Shown here: in pieces, positions 42,693 through 52,553 of the stretch
Layout: each line of letters begins with the position of its first letter
Numbering within the stretch: the first letter of the stretch is position 1
Assembly: GCA_030141605.1 (NCBI GenBank)
Contig: JAQGDQ010000069.1
Coordinates: forward strand, 553,126-613,125
Length of the DNA stretch: 60,000 bases
DNA from: Tubiluchus corallicola
Taxonomy: Eukaryota; Priapulida; Priapulimorpha; Priapulimorphida; Tubiluchidae
Direction of reading: 5' to 3'
The notes under the pieces: generated by a model
What the model saw: the letters and a program-made list of their open reading frames with translations, nothing else
The model's database searches: none
Told to the model about the DNA's origin: nothing
Position numbers and translations under genes: made by a program

Positions 42693-42762
<70 letters not shown>

Positions 42763-43317
42763 GCACAGATGTAGCACCTATAATACAGACTCAATCACTA
42801 ACTGACAGTAACTGTTAGTAAATTCCAGTCATATTTCGCTTACAATTCTTTTTTACCTTGCAGAGACGACCACACATTTTTCTCAGATGCGGATCTGCCA
42901 TTTTTTGACGGCAGGTGGCACTACCTGTGTATGGTATGGTCCAACGTAAACGGCCGATTAGAGTTTTATGTGAATAGCGTGAGAGTTCCGGGATATATGG
43001 ATACTACAGACACCAGAAGCGTAGCAGAAGGTTCAGTCATCCTGACAGGAGGAGGAGTTGTTGTGATGGGACAATATCCGGACACTTATGACAATCGTTA
43101 CGGACTGGATTTTGATGGTCGTGAACGCTATTCTGGCTTATTAACAGGCGTGAACTTGTACGACTATGCTCTGTCAGAAGAGGACATAAGTAACCTGTAT
43201 CGTTATTGTTACACGTATGGTGGTAATATGTTTTCTTGGGGCGACGTGGAGCAGGGAATATTTTATGGAGAAGTGGTTAAAAGAGTGGGTGAGCTAAGCT
43301 GTAGGCCAATACTGTAA
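41292..43317 (+). CDS. Pentraxin-domain protein, 3' part (two exons)
   Basis: The last two exons encode about 230 residues of a pentraxin (concanavalin-like jelly roll) domain. Diagnostic features: FTLCLWIKPDT in the first exon and DGRWHYLCMVWSNVNGRLEF in the second, giving the paired cysteines of the fold and an HxxC...WS variant of the pentraxin signature; then GGGVVVMGQ, SGLLTGVNLYDYALSEEDI, GNMFSW, and a terminal Cys. Pentraxins are secreted, often calcium-dependent pattern-recognition or matrix proteins. The calcium loop (usually GQEQD) reads GQYPD, so calcium binding may be weakened. The N-terminus and signal peptide are not found; an upstream exon ending in phase 1 is required. The intron between the exons has taken up a MITE, a LINE tail and a microsatellite. 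Confidence 0.85.
41635..42034. mobile_element. hAT-type MITE (400 bp, non-autonomous)
   Basis: Terminal inverted repeats begin CAGGGGTGTGCAAACT (left) and CATGGGTGTGCAAATT (right, reverse complement). A perfect 8-bp target duplication ATCTATGG lies at 41627-41634 and 42035-42042. The inner GCGGCCC / GTGGCCC words are typical of hAT Charlie-like ends. There is no transposase, so it would need one in trans. It lies in the pentraxin intron. Confidence 0.92.
42043..42600 (-). mobile_element. LINE C-terminal fragment, minus strand
   Basis: The minus-strand frame includes LEERRIQNDLCMCYKIIHK and TRSNHSLKLF. After a frameshift near 42320 it continues IVHIWNPLPNSVKGSTL and FKLFCKRW. This is the standard end of CR1/L2/Jockey-like LINE polyproteins. 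Its 3' tail (AAATTAAATTAAATAC) meets the MITE target duplication. Only the last half kilobase is present. Confidence 0.75.
42693..42762. repeat. (CAGA)n microsatellite
   Basis: About 17 nearly perfect tetranucleotide units in the pentraxin intron. Confidence 0.97.
42864..43317 (+). CDS. Pentraxin gene, last exon
   Basis: Acceptor TTTTACCTTGCAG; phase 2 in, so the split codon is GG/A (Gly). It encodes DDHTFFSDADLPFFDGRWHY to the end, with TAA at 43315-43317. An ATTAAA about 35 nt later could serve for polyadenylation. Confidence 0.88.
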
Positions 43318-44056
43318 TTCTAGGACCAGAAAAATTTCACCTGTAAAATGAATTAAAGGGACATGAAATCAGATTTTGTCATATTAGCTGATTAAATAAC
43401 ATTGTAAATATTGGCTACATTTACTATATCAAATTTTAATTACATTGCTGCGATTTTGCTACAGCCTTTTATGTATTCCTAAATACACAATATTCTTATT
43501 ACTAGGTAAAGTGAACTTGAGCTTGATGAATCCGTCGATTGACTGGTTGAATAGCTGGTCCGCTGATGACGGATGGTTAGCAGACTGACTGACTGACAGA
43601 CAGACTGACTACCTGACTGATTTACTCACTGCCTTAAGCTAATAAGTTCATTTACCATCTTCATTTAAAGTACAATACGTTATTCAATACACTACATTCT
43701 GTATCAGTTTATTATTAATTCAGAATATACATGTAATTTATTTATATTCTGCTCCTATTTTATCCGAAAATTTTCTAAGTATGAATTTGACTATAGTGCT
43801 CAGTCTTTAAGTATACAGCTTGGTATAACTTATGTTGATGTTATCTATAAGACATGTGTGTTTAGTTAATGACTAGATTCAATGCTAGTACTAATGTTAT
43901 CTGTCAGAGGTTACTGCATAGCGATACAAAATTTACGTCGCAAACATTAGCTGCGTAATAGTTGTATATTTAGTAATTTACTGTGTTAATGTGTGCGAGT
44001 TTTTGTTTCTTGTGGTAAATATTTGAATGTTTTATGCTATAAATGCTATAAAAAAT

Positions 44057-44060
<4 letters not shown>
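43318..44060. other. Intergenic stretch
   Basis: No gene is seen. A short GACTGACTGAC/GACAGACAGAC tract lies near 43580-43612. Confidence 0.5.

Positions 44061-44147
<87 letters not shown>
44061..44147. repeat. (TC)n microsatellite
   Basis: About 43 uninterrupted dinucleotide units, directly before a LINE remnant. Confidence 0.98.
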
Positions 44148-44151
<4 letters not shown>

Positions 44152-44159
44152 GTCAAAAG

Positions 44160-45357
44160 CTTTTGAGGAATATTAACCCGCTGTAGTAGAATCTCAGGAC
44201 ATATACTACATAAATGAGGAGGATAAATGTATTATTTTATATAGTATAATTTCTGCTCGGGCTCATCTTAGGGATAATAATAATTTTGACAAAGCATGGT
44301 GTAATGTATGTAGAAAAATATATAATGGTATAAACTCAGTAGAACCATGTGACGATTTCTAAGATGAACCATTTACCACGGAGGAGTTAAATTTAGCAAT
44401 AAAGAGTTTAAAAGTAAAAGACAAAAGCATAGGTATTGATGGGAACCACCCACTTATGGTAAAACATTCCGGATCTAGCCAGTTTGTGCTTAAAGGAAGA
44501 TAAATGGCCATGGCATACAGTAAAAAGACTTTTGTACGAAAAGAGGGCAAAAATGATTCTAAATACGGGCCCCTTACCATTGCTTCTTACTATAGCAAAG
44601 TCGTTGAAAGACTTACTGAAAATCGCTTAAGGATCTGGTTTAATGATCACAACATAATTGATTTAGAACAGGAAAGATTCAGGCCGTGGCATAATACTAA
44701 TCGTTGTTTAGTAAGGCTAGTCTCAGTGATTGAAAGAAATAGACCTAAAGGACGTTCAGGCACCGGCATATTTTGCAATTTCCAAAAAGCCTTTGATAGT
44801 GTATGGATAAATGGTCTGATTAAAAAACTGAAACAAATGTAATTTGTAGCTTTGAAAAAACATAGAGCATAGTGAAGCGAGTAAGTGACTGTATATCTGA
44901 AGAATATCAATGCAACATGGGAGTCCCTCAAGGCTCGGTCCTGTCGCTGTTAATGTTTACATTTTACATAGAAGACATGTTTCATGAACTCAACGTTGGT
45001 AGAACTCAGCCAAGTTTAAATACGCGAATGATGGAAAATCTATATATTGACATTTCTGCTCAGATTTGTCAGGCTATTGCACAATAGCGTTTTGATAAAC
45101 TGTATGATTCGTGTACAAGGTGGAGACAGATTTTAAATTGTGATGTAAACCGATGCAATTATTTTTGATAATGAAAATGGAAACGTCATGCCGGCAATAA
45201 ATTGGGGAAAAAATTAATAAGCCGTGTTAAAGATACCAAAGTTTTAGGGGTGATTGTTAACATAGAAAAACTGGCTCAGGATTAAACAGTTATATAAAAA
45301 TAAAGGCACGAAAATGACCACCATTATTAGGTTGTTTGAATCGATTGTGTTACCGAA
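44160..45357 (+). mobile_element. Degenerate LINE (LINE-2), left part
   Basis: The plus-strand RT remnant is broken by several stops and frameshifts. Seen: TTEELNLAIKSLK, GKNDSKYGPLTIASYYSK, FDSVWINGLIKKL, GVPQGSVLSLLMFTFYIEDM, and YAND in place of the catalytic YADD, so the active site is dead. The C-terminal part runs to RLFESIVLPNV at 45357, where a younger insertion cuts it. It continues at 48241. It belongs to a different clade from the two other RT copies in the window. Confidence 0.8.
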
Positions 45358-47735
45358 CGTTTTTTTTAATTATTGATCTCAAAATTGAAACATACAGTAA
45401 GGAATACGTGCGCAAACATATTTATAATGTTCATATAAAAAACAAAATTATCCAAGACTTAAATCAATGTGACTGGTCAGATTTATATTCTGCAACTAAT
45501 ACCGAAGACGCACACAATTTATTTCATACTAAGCTTTCTGATATCTATAACAAACATATTAAACTACAGAAAAGCAATAACAATCATCAAGCAGCAAAAA
45601 AACCTTGGATTACTACAGCAATTTTAGTAAGTGTTAAGCGGAAAAATAAAATGTATCGTTCTCTGGTGAACAAGACAAATAATGACGTATCTGAAGTAGA
45701 ATACAAACGATATAGAAATGAACTTAATACAGTTATAAAAGCATCAAAATGTCAGTATTATAGGGATAGATTGATGACAGTTAAAGATAACATAAAAAAG
45801 ACATGGGATACAATGAAAGAAATTATGCATAAAGAAAGGCATTACGTTGTTCATAAACAATAAATTAATTAAAAATAATGTAGAGGTGGCAAATGCTTTT
45901 AACGATTACTTTGCCAATATTGGACCAATATTATCAGAACAAATTGAAAACACAAACGTAAATCCATGTACATATCTTAAAGATACCTACCGACAAAGCT
46001 TTTTTATTAGTGCAGTAACAGAAAATGATATAATAAATACTTGTAAATCGTTCAATCGGAATAAAGGTCCTGGTAAGGACAAAATGCTACCTAAAGTCGT
46101 AATAGACACCATTGACTACATCTGTAAACCTTTGCAATATTTAATTAATTTATCTTTTCTTACAGGTGAAATACCAACGAAATTGAAAGAATCAATTATT
46201 GTTCCTTTGTTTAAATCAGATGATCCCATGTCTCTGAACAATTATAGACCAGTGTCCTTATTGCCTTTTATATCAAAAATATTAGAAAAAGTTTTTTACA
46301 ATCAGTTATCTCATTATTTAATAAAAAAAAGAATTCTGAGTAATAAACAATTTGGTTTCAGAAAAGGTAGCTCCACTGAAATAGCCTTAACAAAAATTAT
46401 AGAAAATATCATTAATACTGTTGAAAACAATGGCACATCCTACGGAGTATTTTGCGACCTATCAAAAGCATTTGATACAGTAAACCATGACATTCTGCTA
46501 AATAAGTTGTACTATTACGGTGTCAGAGGTTTGCCTCATATGTGGCTAAAGAATTATTTAACAGGGCGCACTCAGACAGTAAAATATAATAACGCTTTTT
46601 CAGATGTAACACCAATCAAATGTGGCGTGCCCCAAGGATCAGTCCTCGGGCCACTACTTTTTTTAATTTATATTAATGACATCAAATTTTGTGTTAAAAA
46701 TCACAATTTATTTCAGTTTGCTGATGATACAAGCATTTTTTTTAGCTTTCATAAAATAGAAACCAATATTGACTACATAAATATAGTTCTACATGATCTA
46801 GCTATATGGTTCAAAACAAATTAACTTTCACTAAATTCATCAAAAACAAAATACATTCTGTTTAGATCCCGAAATAAACCAATCCAGGCGAACCACGATT
46901 TAATAATAGACCATAAAAGAATTACACGTGTAAAAGAACTGAAATTTCTGGGATTAATACTGAATGAGCATCTAGACTGGCGACCACATATATTCATGAT
47001 CAGATTAAAAATATAAAAAAATATAGGTATCATTTCATATATTAAAAACTTTCTGAACACCGAACATCTTCTAACATTATACAACAGTTTAATATTATCA
47101 TATTTAAATTACTGCACAATATTATGGGGCTTTACTTATACTACAAATTTAGAATGCTTAAGAGTTTTACAACGAAAATTTTTACGTGTCATCTTCAAAC
47201 TAGACAAAAGGAGCACAATTACTACTACACATTTTAAGCAATGTCAAATATTACTTCTGGATGATGTTATTAATTTTAATGGATGTATATACATGTATAG
47301 AACAAACAACAACTTATTTCCAACTTTTTTTGAAAATCCAGTCAAGATAAATGTAAAAAAATACAATACCAGACATAATGAATATATACCAAGACGTTGT
47401 AGAACAAATATGGCGAAACACTTCATTAGCTATATGGGACCAGTCCTATGGAACAGACTAAGCCGCAATTCGAAATGTAGTCACTCCCTTTTAACTTTTA
47501 AAAAAACCGTCAGAAAAGAAATATTTCAAAAGTATTAAGAGTAACACAATTTTAGGCTCAAACTGTATACACCAAAAAATTATTCTGTAATGAAATTTGC
47601 ACATTATGGTCTATATATAAGTAACTGTGGTAAATACAGTTGTATTTTATATATTATATATGAAGTGTATTTATGTGTGTAAAATGTATTGAGAATAAAA
47701 TTTGAATTTGAATTTGAAAATTTGAAAAAAAAAGA
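45358..47735 (+). mobile_element. 5'-truncated LINE (LINE-3)
   Basis: Starts near the end of the endonuclease-RT linker (DLNQCDWSDLYSA) and runs through the whole RT to the stop at 47538. It ends in an AATAAA plus (AATTTG)n and poly-A tail at about 47690-47735. RT motifs: NYRPVSLLPF, FGFRKGSSTE, DLSKAFDTV, GVPQGSVLGPLL, FADDTS. Defects are a -1 shift near 45845, a TAA at 46822-46824 just after WFKTN, and a break near 47010. It is the best preserved LINE in the window. Confidence 0.88.
45388..47538 (+). pseudogene. LINE-3 reverse transcriptase, broken
   Basis: Three open segments (about 45388-45863, 45847-46821 and 47020-47538) together cover linker, RT and C-terminal tail (YLNYCTILWGF, VLWNRLSRNSK, FKKTVRKEIF). 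Catalytic aspartates of motifs A and C are kept, but one frameshift, one in-frame stop and a second break block translation. It belongs to the CR1/Jockey-like group, as does the minus-strand copy at 2.1-3.6 kb. Confidence 0.85.
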
Positions 47736-48245
47736 AATGAAACAGTTTTCGCAAACAGTAAGAAGTAATTGTATACATATGCTACATCAACAACTTTGCA
47801 AAACTGTATTGTCGCAATCAGCTTAACGCTTAAGTAAGAAGAAGTAAATTCGTTTTGGCACATTTGAGTGTGCCGCCTCTTTTGCACATTGCTCCGTTTG
47901 GTTGCTATGGCTTGTTAATATTATTAAAATTTTAATGCAAATCTAATCCCTACATCTTGTTATTCGCCATTGTTTCTCATCATATCATTACACTTATTAC
48001 CTTACAGGCTTTCCTTCCTTTTATCTTGAAACTTTGTTATTCCATTTTGCCTATTCGGCTCAGACCTTACAAGTTCATCTTCTGATCTGAGCCGATAATT
48101 GACTGCGCTGAATTAATCAATCGTTTGGCTATGTTTCATCTATTATTTTTATGTTATTTTCAAATTGTGAATTTTTGTGTAAGATATTGTTAAATTGTAC
48201 TTGGCTTTTGGAATAAATAAATTATATATTATGATTAAAAAAAAC
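47736..48245 (+). mobile_element. Retroelement 3' end with stem-loop (unclassified)
   Basis: A non-coding segment of about 510 bp ending AATAAATAAATT... and eight A residues. It contains a perfect 10-bp hairpin (TCGGCTCAGA 48055-48064 / TCTGAGCCGA 48086-48095, 21-nt loop), like the 3' stem-loops bound by some LINE RTs. With LINE-3 it forms the insert that splits LINE-2. It may be the 3' tail of another LINE or a SINE. Confidence 0.5.
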
Positions 48246-49050
48246 GTCTTCTACGGCTCAGTGGCTCGGATGGTGCAAAAGCACGGCTATTTTGAAGACT
48301 GGTTGTATGATGATGCCGAAACGGTGCTGGGTGTAGGGTATAACTCTAGCAAAAATGAGATGCAGCACATGTGTGGAATCCATCCAATTGATATAGTATA
48401 TGATAGTAAAAGTAGTAAATTTATGTTAAAAGCACTAACTCGACCAGAAAGTGACCATTTAAAAAGAGAAATAGCGTTATGTGAATTGTGAAGCTATGTC
48501 TAATACTGCTGGGAATAGTTTACATCCATTAAAAGTTCATTTATCAGCGACGAAGTCTTTCTTAAAAATTATAAGAAATGTAAATGTGAGAAATAAAGCT
48601 CTGTCAAATATCTCGATTTTCGTTAAAACGAAAATGGACATGTCTCAAAATTCTTGAGCCGACGATAGGGTAGAGGATACTGTCGAAGTACGCAAGTCAG
48701 AAATTTACTTCTAATTAGATCTACACCTAAATTAGCACTCGTTTTTACCGCTATCACTAAGTGAAGGCACAGCATTAAACGTACTATAAATGGACGTACG
48801 AGATCGTTTATATTCAAAATATGTGAGCAAAATGCTGACTGTTGTCCCTGTTGTAAGGCATTATCACAAACATCAGATCATATAGCTTTCGATTACAAAT
48901 TTTAGTGCCTTTAGAGCAAATACGTTACAATAAAATTTTATACCACGTTCTATTCAATTCTGTAATACTTACAAAATGTCATTTTTTGAAAAACGACACA
49001 GTTTTTTGGTTAAAATTTGTTAAATTAGTTAAATATGCAGAGTTGTTCCA
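48241..49050 (+). mobile_element. Degenerate LINE (LINE-2), right part
   Basis: Resumes as NVFYGSVARM at 48246, exactly where the left part stopped at LPNV. This rebuilds the LP-x-V-x-YGS motif of LINE C-termini, and the block TVLGVGYNSSKNEM follows. Further on, a Cys-rich knuckle (CCPCCKALSQTSDH, near 48840) matches the terminal zinc motif of such LINEs, with its last Cys lost. Stops and shifts are frequent. The end near 49050 is approximate. Confidence 0.7.
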
Positions 49051-49082
49051 AATATGGAGGGGACTCAGTATGTGGTAACCCC

Positions 49083-49328
49083 TTATACAGATCGATGAAC
49101 TTCCTTGTTGTTTAGAAGGACAAAAACAAGTTTGTTTATCTTAGGCTGACAGTTTTTGATTCTTTGTAAATAAACCTTTATGATAATTTGACTTTGTATT
49201 AATGTGCTAAATGTAGTTGTGGAAATTTAATGTTTGGCAAGCTAGGATTATCCAAACGCAAGCAAAGCAGCTTCAAATTATGTCATAAACTCCTATATAG
49301 ATCGATAAACTTCCTTGCCGTTTAGCTG
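49083..49328. repeat. Two direct copies of a 37-bp motif
   Basis: TATA(C/T)AGATCGAT(G/A)AACTTCCTTG then (T/C)(T/C)GTTTAG occurs at about 49083-49120 and 49292-49328, each followed by a diverged AACAAAAAC-like stretch. Probably an old duplication of about 210 bp or part of a repeat. Confidence 0.6.
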
Positions 49329-49329
49329 G

Positions 49330-50281
49330 AACAAAAACCGCACTTTTTGTTTATTTACAAACACATCTTTGCGATGAATGACCTCGCACTAAAATATAAA
49401 AGAGAGTCCTATCAATGAAAAATTAGATACAAACTGTTACAGTGCATCGTGACATCATATTTGTGCAAACTATAGGCTTATACTAAGGTGAGTTCCTGGC
49501 ATTATCTTTTTGGAAACTATCATCATATAGGGAATATTATATTGCGTTCAATATCTGAATCCAATAGTACTTGTATTCAAGTAGACTCAATATCTCATGT
49601 TTTGGAAAACCACTTGTAGTAAAATAGTAAAATTATACTTTGACTTTTTCATGGTCACTAGTCTTATAGAAGAGTACTCAATGGGCTCACTCGTTAGGGA
49701 TGCCAAATTTCCAAGCTCCAATACAGCGTAATGATCATATATAATATACGTATAATATTACAATACATAATATAATATATAATGAAACTTACTGAAGTGA
49801 CAATCTATTAACTTGATAATTAAAAAAACCTACGAACCTCATCACTTCTAGGGTCATTTTTTCAGGGTTTGTTCTCCAAATAGACGTGGATGTAACTTTT
49901 TAAATGTAAGTGTCTCACGAAATTATCGTGACACGCTTTTGCAACTTTTAGTTGCGCAACTGAAAATTACGTGTCAGCGAGGGGCCTAAGTTATTAAAAA
50001 CCACCTCTACATTGCAAGTACAAATCTGTAAGAAATTCTTGTAATTTTTACCTTCTAAACAACAATAACCAATTCTTGAACAAAACAACAGCAGAGCAGG
50101 TCTGGCCTGAGAAATCTGCAACTTAAAAAACAATTTTACATTTACTAGTCAGTACTTCCCTAGATCCGTACGTATCAAGGGACTTGAAATCAATTTTGTG
50201 GGTCTATAAATGTCTGTACTTAGTATTTATAATCTATATACTAGTAACTTATGATTTTTTTCTATAGTATAATTATAGAAG
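49330..50281. other. Intergenic stretch before the secreted-protein gene
   Basis: AT-rich, no gene seen. The promoter of the gene at 50282 should lie here, but no clear TATA or CCAAT arrangement was identified. Confidence 0.4.
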
Positions 50282-50312
50282 ATGGCATTAGCTACTTATT
50301 GCAGATTTATAG
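50282..50312 (+). CDS. Secreted orphan, exon 1
   Basis: MALATYCRFI plus one base; donor GTAAGT. Start of the signal peptide. Confidence 0.72.
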
Positions 50313-52553
50313 GTAAGTCAATATTTCACGTTGGACAAAGTTAGAAAAAAAATATTTCGACTGGCGTTTACAGTAAGCCTCCATGTGAACGTGTTGCTTG
50401 AAGTATTGTTACATCTGTTCGAAGCTTTGCAGAAGTTTTTCACCTTTGTGTTTCTAAAGTCCATAAACACGGTCAACGAAAGTGTTGCTGTTATTTTGTA
50501 TTTTGTGTTTTTAAGAGAGAATTTTCTCTTATTTGCACTCTGTCCTGTTTACGCTATCTTAATTTTTCAATTGGTTACTGCTTGATACCAGAACATCGTG
50601 AGTACTTATCAAGTTGAACCAAATTACGCATTATTATTACTAATATATTATTATTATTATTAATGATGTGACGTCAAAGATCGATGTTGAGTAAATTGAA
50701 GCAGACTGACTGTTCTTTTAAGTCAAAGCTTAACATTCAAGATCAATATGATGAGCATCAATACGTTGAGAATGAAAATGTTCAAATGTCGGGTATATTA
50801 ATTTTTGTGTACATTTTGTAGGTGCAATTATCTTGCTGATGACGATACTAGTCAGAGAAGCAACAGCGACTCGTTGTGCAAGTAAAAAAATAATGCATTA
50901 TGGTTATGGAATTTGTTGTATATAACGTTTAAAAATGTGTATAAAACCAGCAAAAAATTTGAGCAAACGTGGTCCTAAATTATATCATATATTATACTTT
51001 TAGCTTCTTGTAAGGAAGAAAAAGTATTAGCAGTGGTGGATTTAACGACATCACAATATAATATAGACAGTTCACAAGTTCGATGGGCAGTCGAATCTCC
51101 ATTTCATGGTCAACTAACACAAACCAGTGGTAGTTGCAATGAAAGAGGTATTCTTTTTCACTTCTAAATTTTATTCCGAGAACTACGCTAATTGTAAAGT
51201 AATATTACAATGTTTAAATTAGGCAAGCATGTATACGCACATAAGCAAGCATGTATCTACATGCACATTTTCACGCACGCACGTATGCACACCAAAAAAA
51301 CAAGAGCTGCTGTCATACTGCAGTCAAAAGATATACATAATATAAAATTACTGCACCTAGCTACCATAATTGGTTGCACAATGCCACATAAAAGATATTT
51401 CTGAGTATTTCAGTTTTTCGTCATATTTTGTAATTGAAAGGCAGTTCTCACAGTTTAACAGGCATTGCACTATAATAATAAGTGAAAAAATCTGCAAATA
51501 AAGAATGTAATGATTTCTTGGCTATTAAATGCACCGAAATAAACAATGATACGATATCGGACAGTGATATTAGTAACTGAGGTGTGTTTTAGTAACGTGC
51601 CAACCAAATAATTTACGCATTTGTTATAGATTACAAAGTGCTTACTAAGTTATCAAGTTTTCTCTTCAAGTATTTACTACTACTTGACCAGATACTAGCT
51701 GCTTAATTTTGGAGGCATTGATATGTTACCAAGACTCGTAGTGAGTGTCATAAGAGCAATAGACCCTGTAATGCTGACTCTTGCAGGTGTTCTGGAGTTA
51801 AATTTTCCTAAAGTTACGTCGAATCAAAAATATATGCGTATTGATTTCTACTTCAATGGGCTCAACAAGACTCAGTTGTGGGCCTTTGACATAGCAGACT
51901 CAAGAAATGACGGATACGGTACGTATTATAAAGATTTGGTACGTAAAAAGTTGAACGAAAAGTTGATTACGATTTAGCATCGATAGAGCAGACGTCTTAA
52001 TTAAATTTAAATTGCTTAGATTTCTTCACTGCAATAAAAGTCAATTATTAAACCTCTTTGTGTTATCTTTTTTCTTTTAGGCAATTTTTTTTAAATTTAA
52101 CACAAAGAGGTTTGTCAAAATAACAATGCCATTGCTTTCAATTGCTTAGGTGGTGATGACGGAGCTACTTCCAATGCTGCAGAGATTCATTCGCTGAACA
52201 ACGGTGGAATAATTGTTTATGGTAGTAATCGTTTGAACCAAGGCGGCTCACACGTCATACCCTGGGATGCTTTGGATGGGCATCTTAAACTGCGCCAGGA
52301 GAAGTGGATTGCGTATGGCACCCATATTACTGTCGTCATAGGTGATGAATATGTGGAATTTGACAATCACCATGGGGATGGCTTCTGCATGCGCTCCGGG
52401 CATCTTTTCTGCTTGACTGGTCAACCTCCCAGATACGGTAAAGTAGATTACAAAGTGTATTTAGCGCTGAACAGGGTGGTAAGGAACCGCAGCGACAGAA
52501 GAGGTAAAGACTTATGCAAAGCGGAAATTACCCAAATGGTATGCGATGATTAG
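50282..52553 (+). CDS. Orphan secreted Cys-containing protein, 5 exons (spliced gene)
   Basis: Five exons (50282-50312, 50822-50881, 51004-51147, 51787-51918, 52150-52553) join into one frame of 256 residues; all four introns are phase 1. The first 30 residues are a signal peptide (short N-region, core AIILLMTILV, likely cleavage after ATA or RCA). The mature part has seven cysteines and alternating hydrophobic strands (YMRIDFYFNGL, IIVYGSN, WIAYGTHITVVIG), suggesting a secreted beta-rich fold. Gly/Asp-rich loops (GYGGDDGATSN, DNHHGDGF) could bind metal, which is inference. I do not recognise the family. Consistent splice sites, a single reading frame and a signal peptide make it a real gene with good confidence. 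Confidence 0.82.
50822..50881 (+). CDS. Secreted orphan, exon 2
   Basis: Acceptor TTTTGTAG, donor GTAAAA. Encodes the hydrophobic core of the signal peptide, GAIILLMTILVREATATRCA. Confidence 0.78.
51004..51147 (+). CDS. Secreted orphan, exon 3
   Basis: Acceptor ACTTTTAG, donor GTATTC. Encodes SCKEEKVLAVVDLTTSQYNI through SGSCNER; only this frame is open. Confidence 0.8.
51787..51918 (+). CDS. Secreted orphan, exon 4
   Basis: Acceptor ACTCTTGCAG, donor GTACGT. Encodes GVLELNFPKVTSNQKYMRID through SRNDGY. Confidence 0.85.
52050..52113. repeat. Perfect 16-bp inverted repeat in intron 4
   Basis: AAACCTCTTTGTGTTA (52050-52065) and its exact reverse complement (52098-52113) with a 32-nt loop. 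The loop contains a decoy acceptor (TTTTCTTTTAG at 52080), so the hairpin could hide it from the spliceosome. Confidence 0.9.
52150..52553 (+). CDS. Secreted orphan, exon 5 (last)
   Basis: Acceptor CAATTGCTTAG. 134 codons from GGDDGATSNAAEIHS to MVCDD, with TAG at 52551-52553. It carries four of the seven mature cysteines. Confidence 0.87.
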
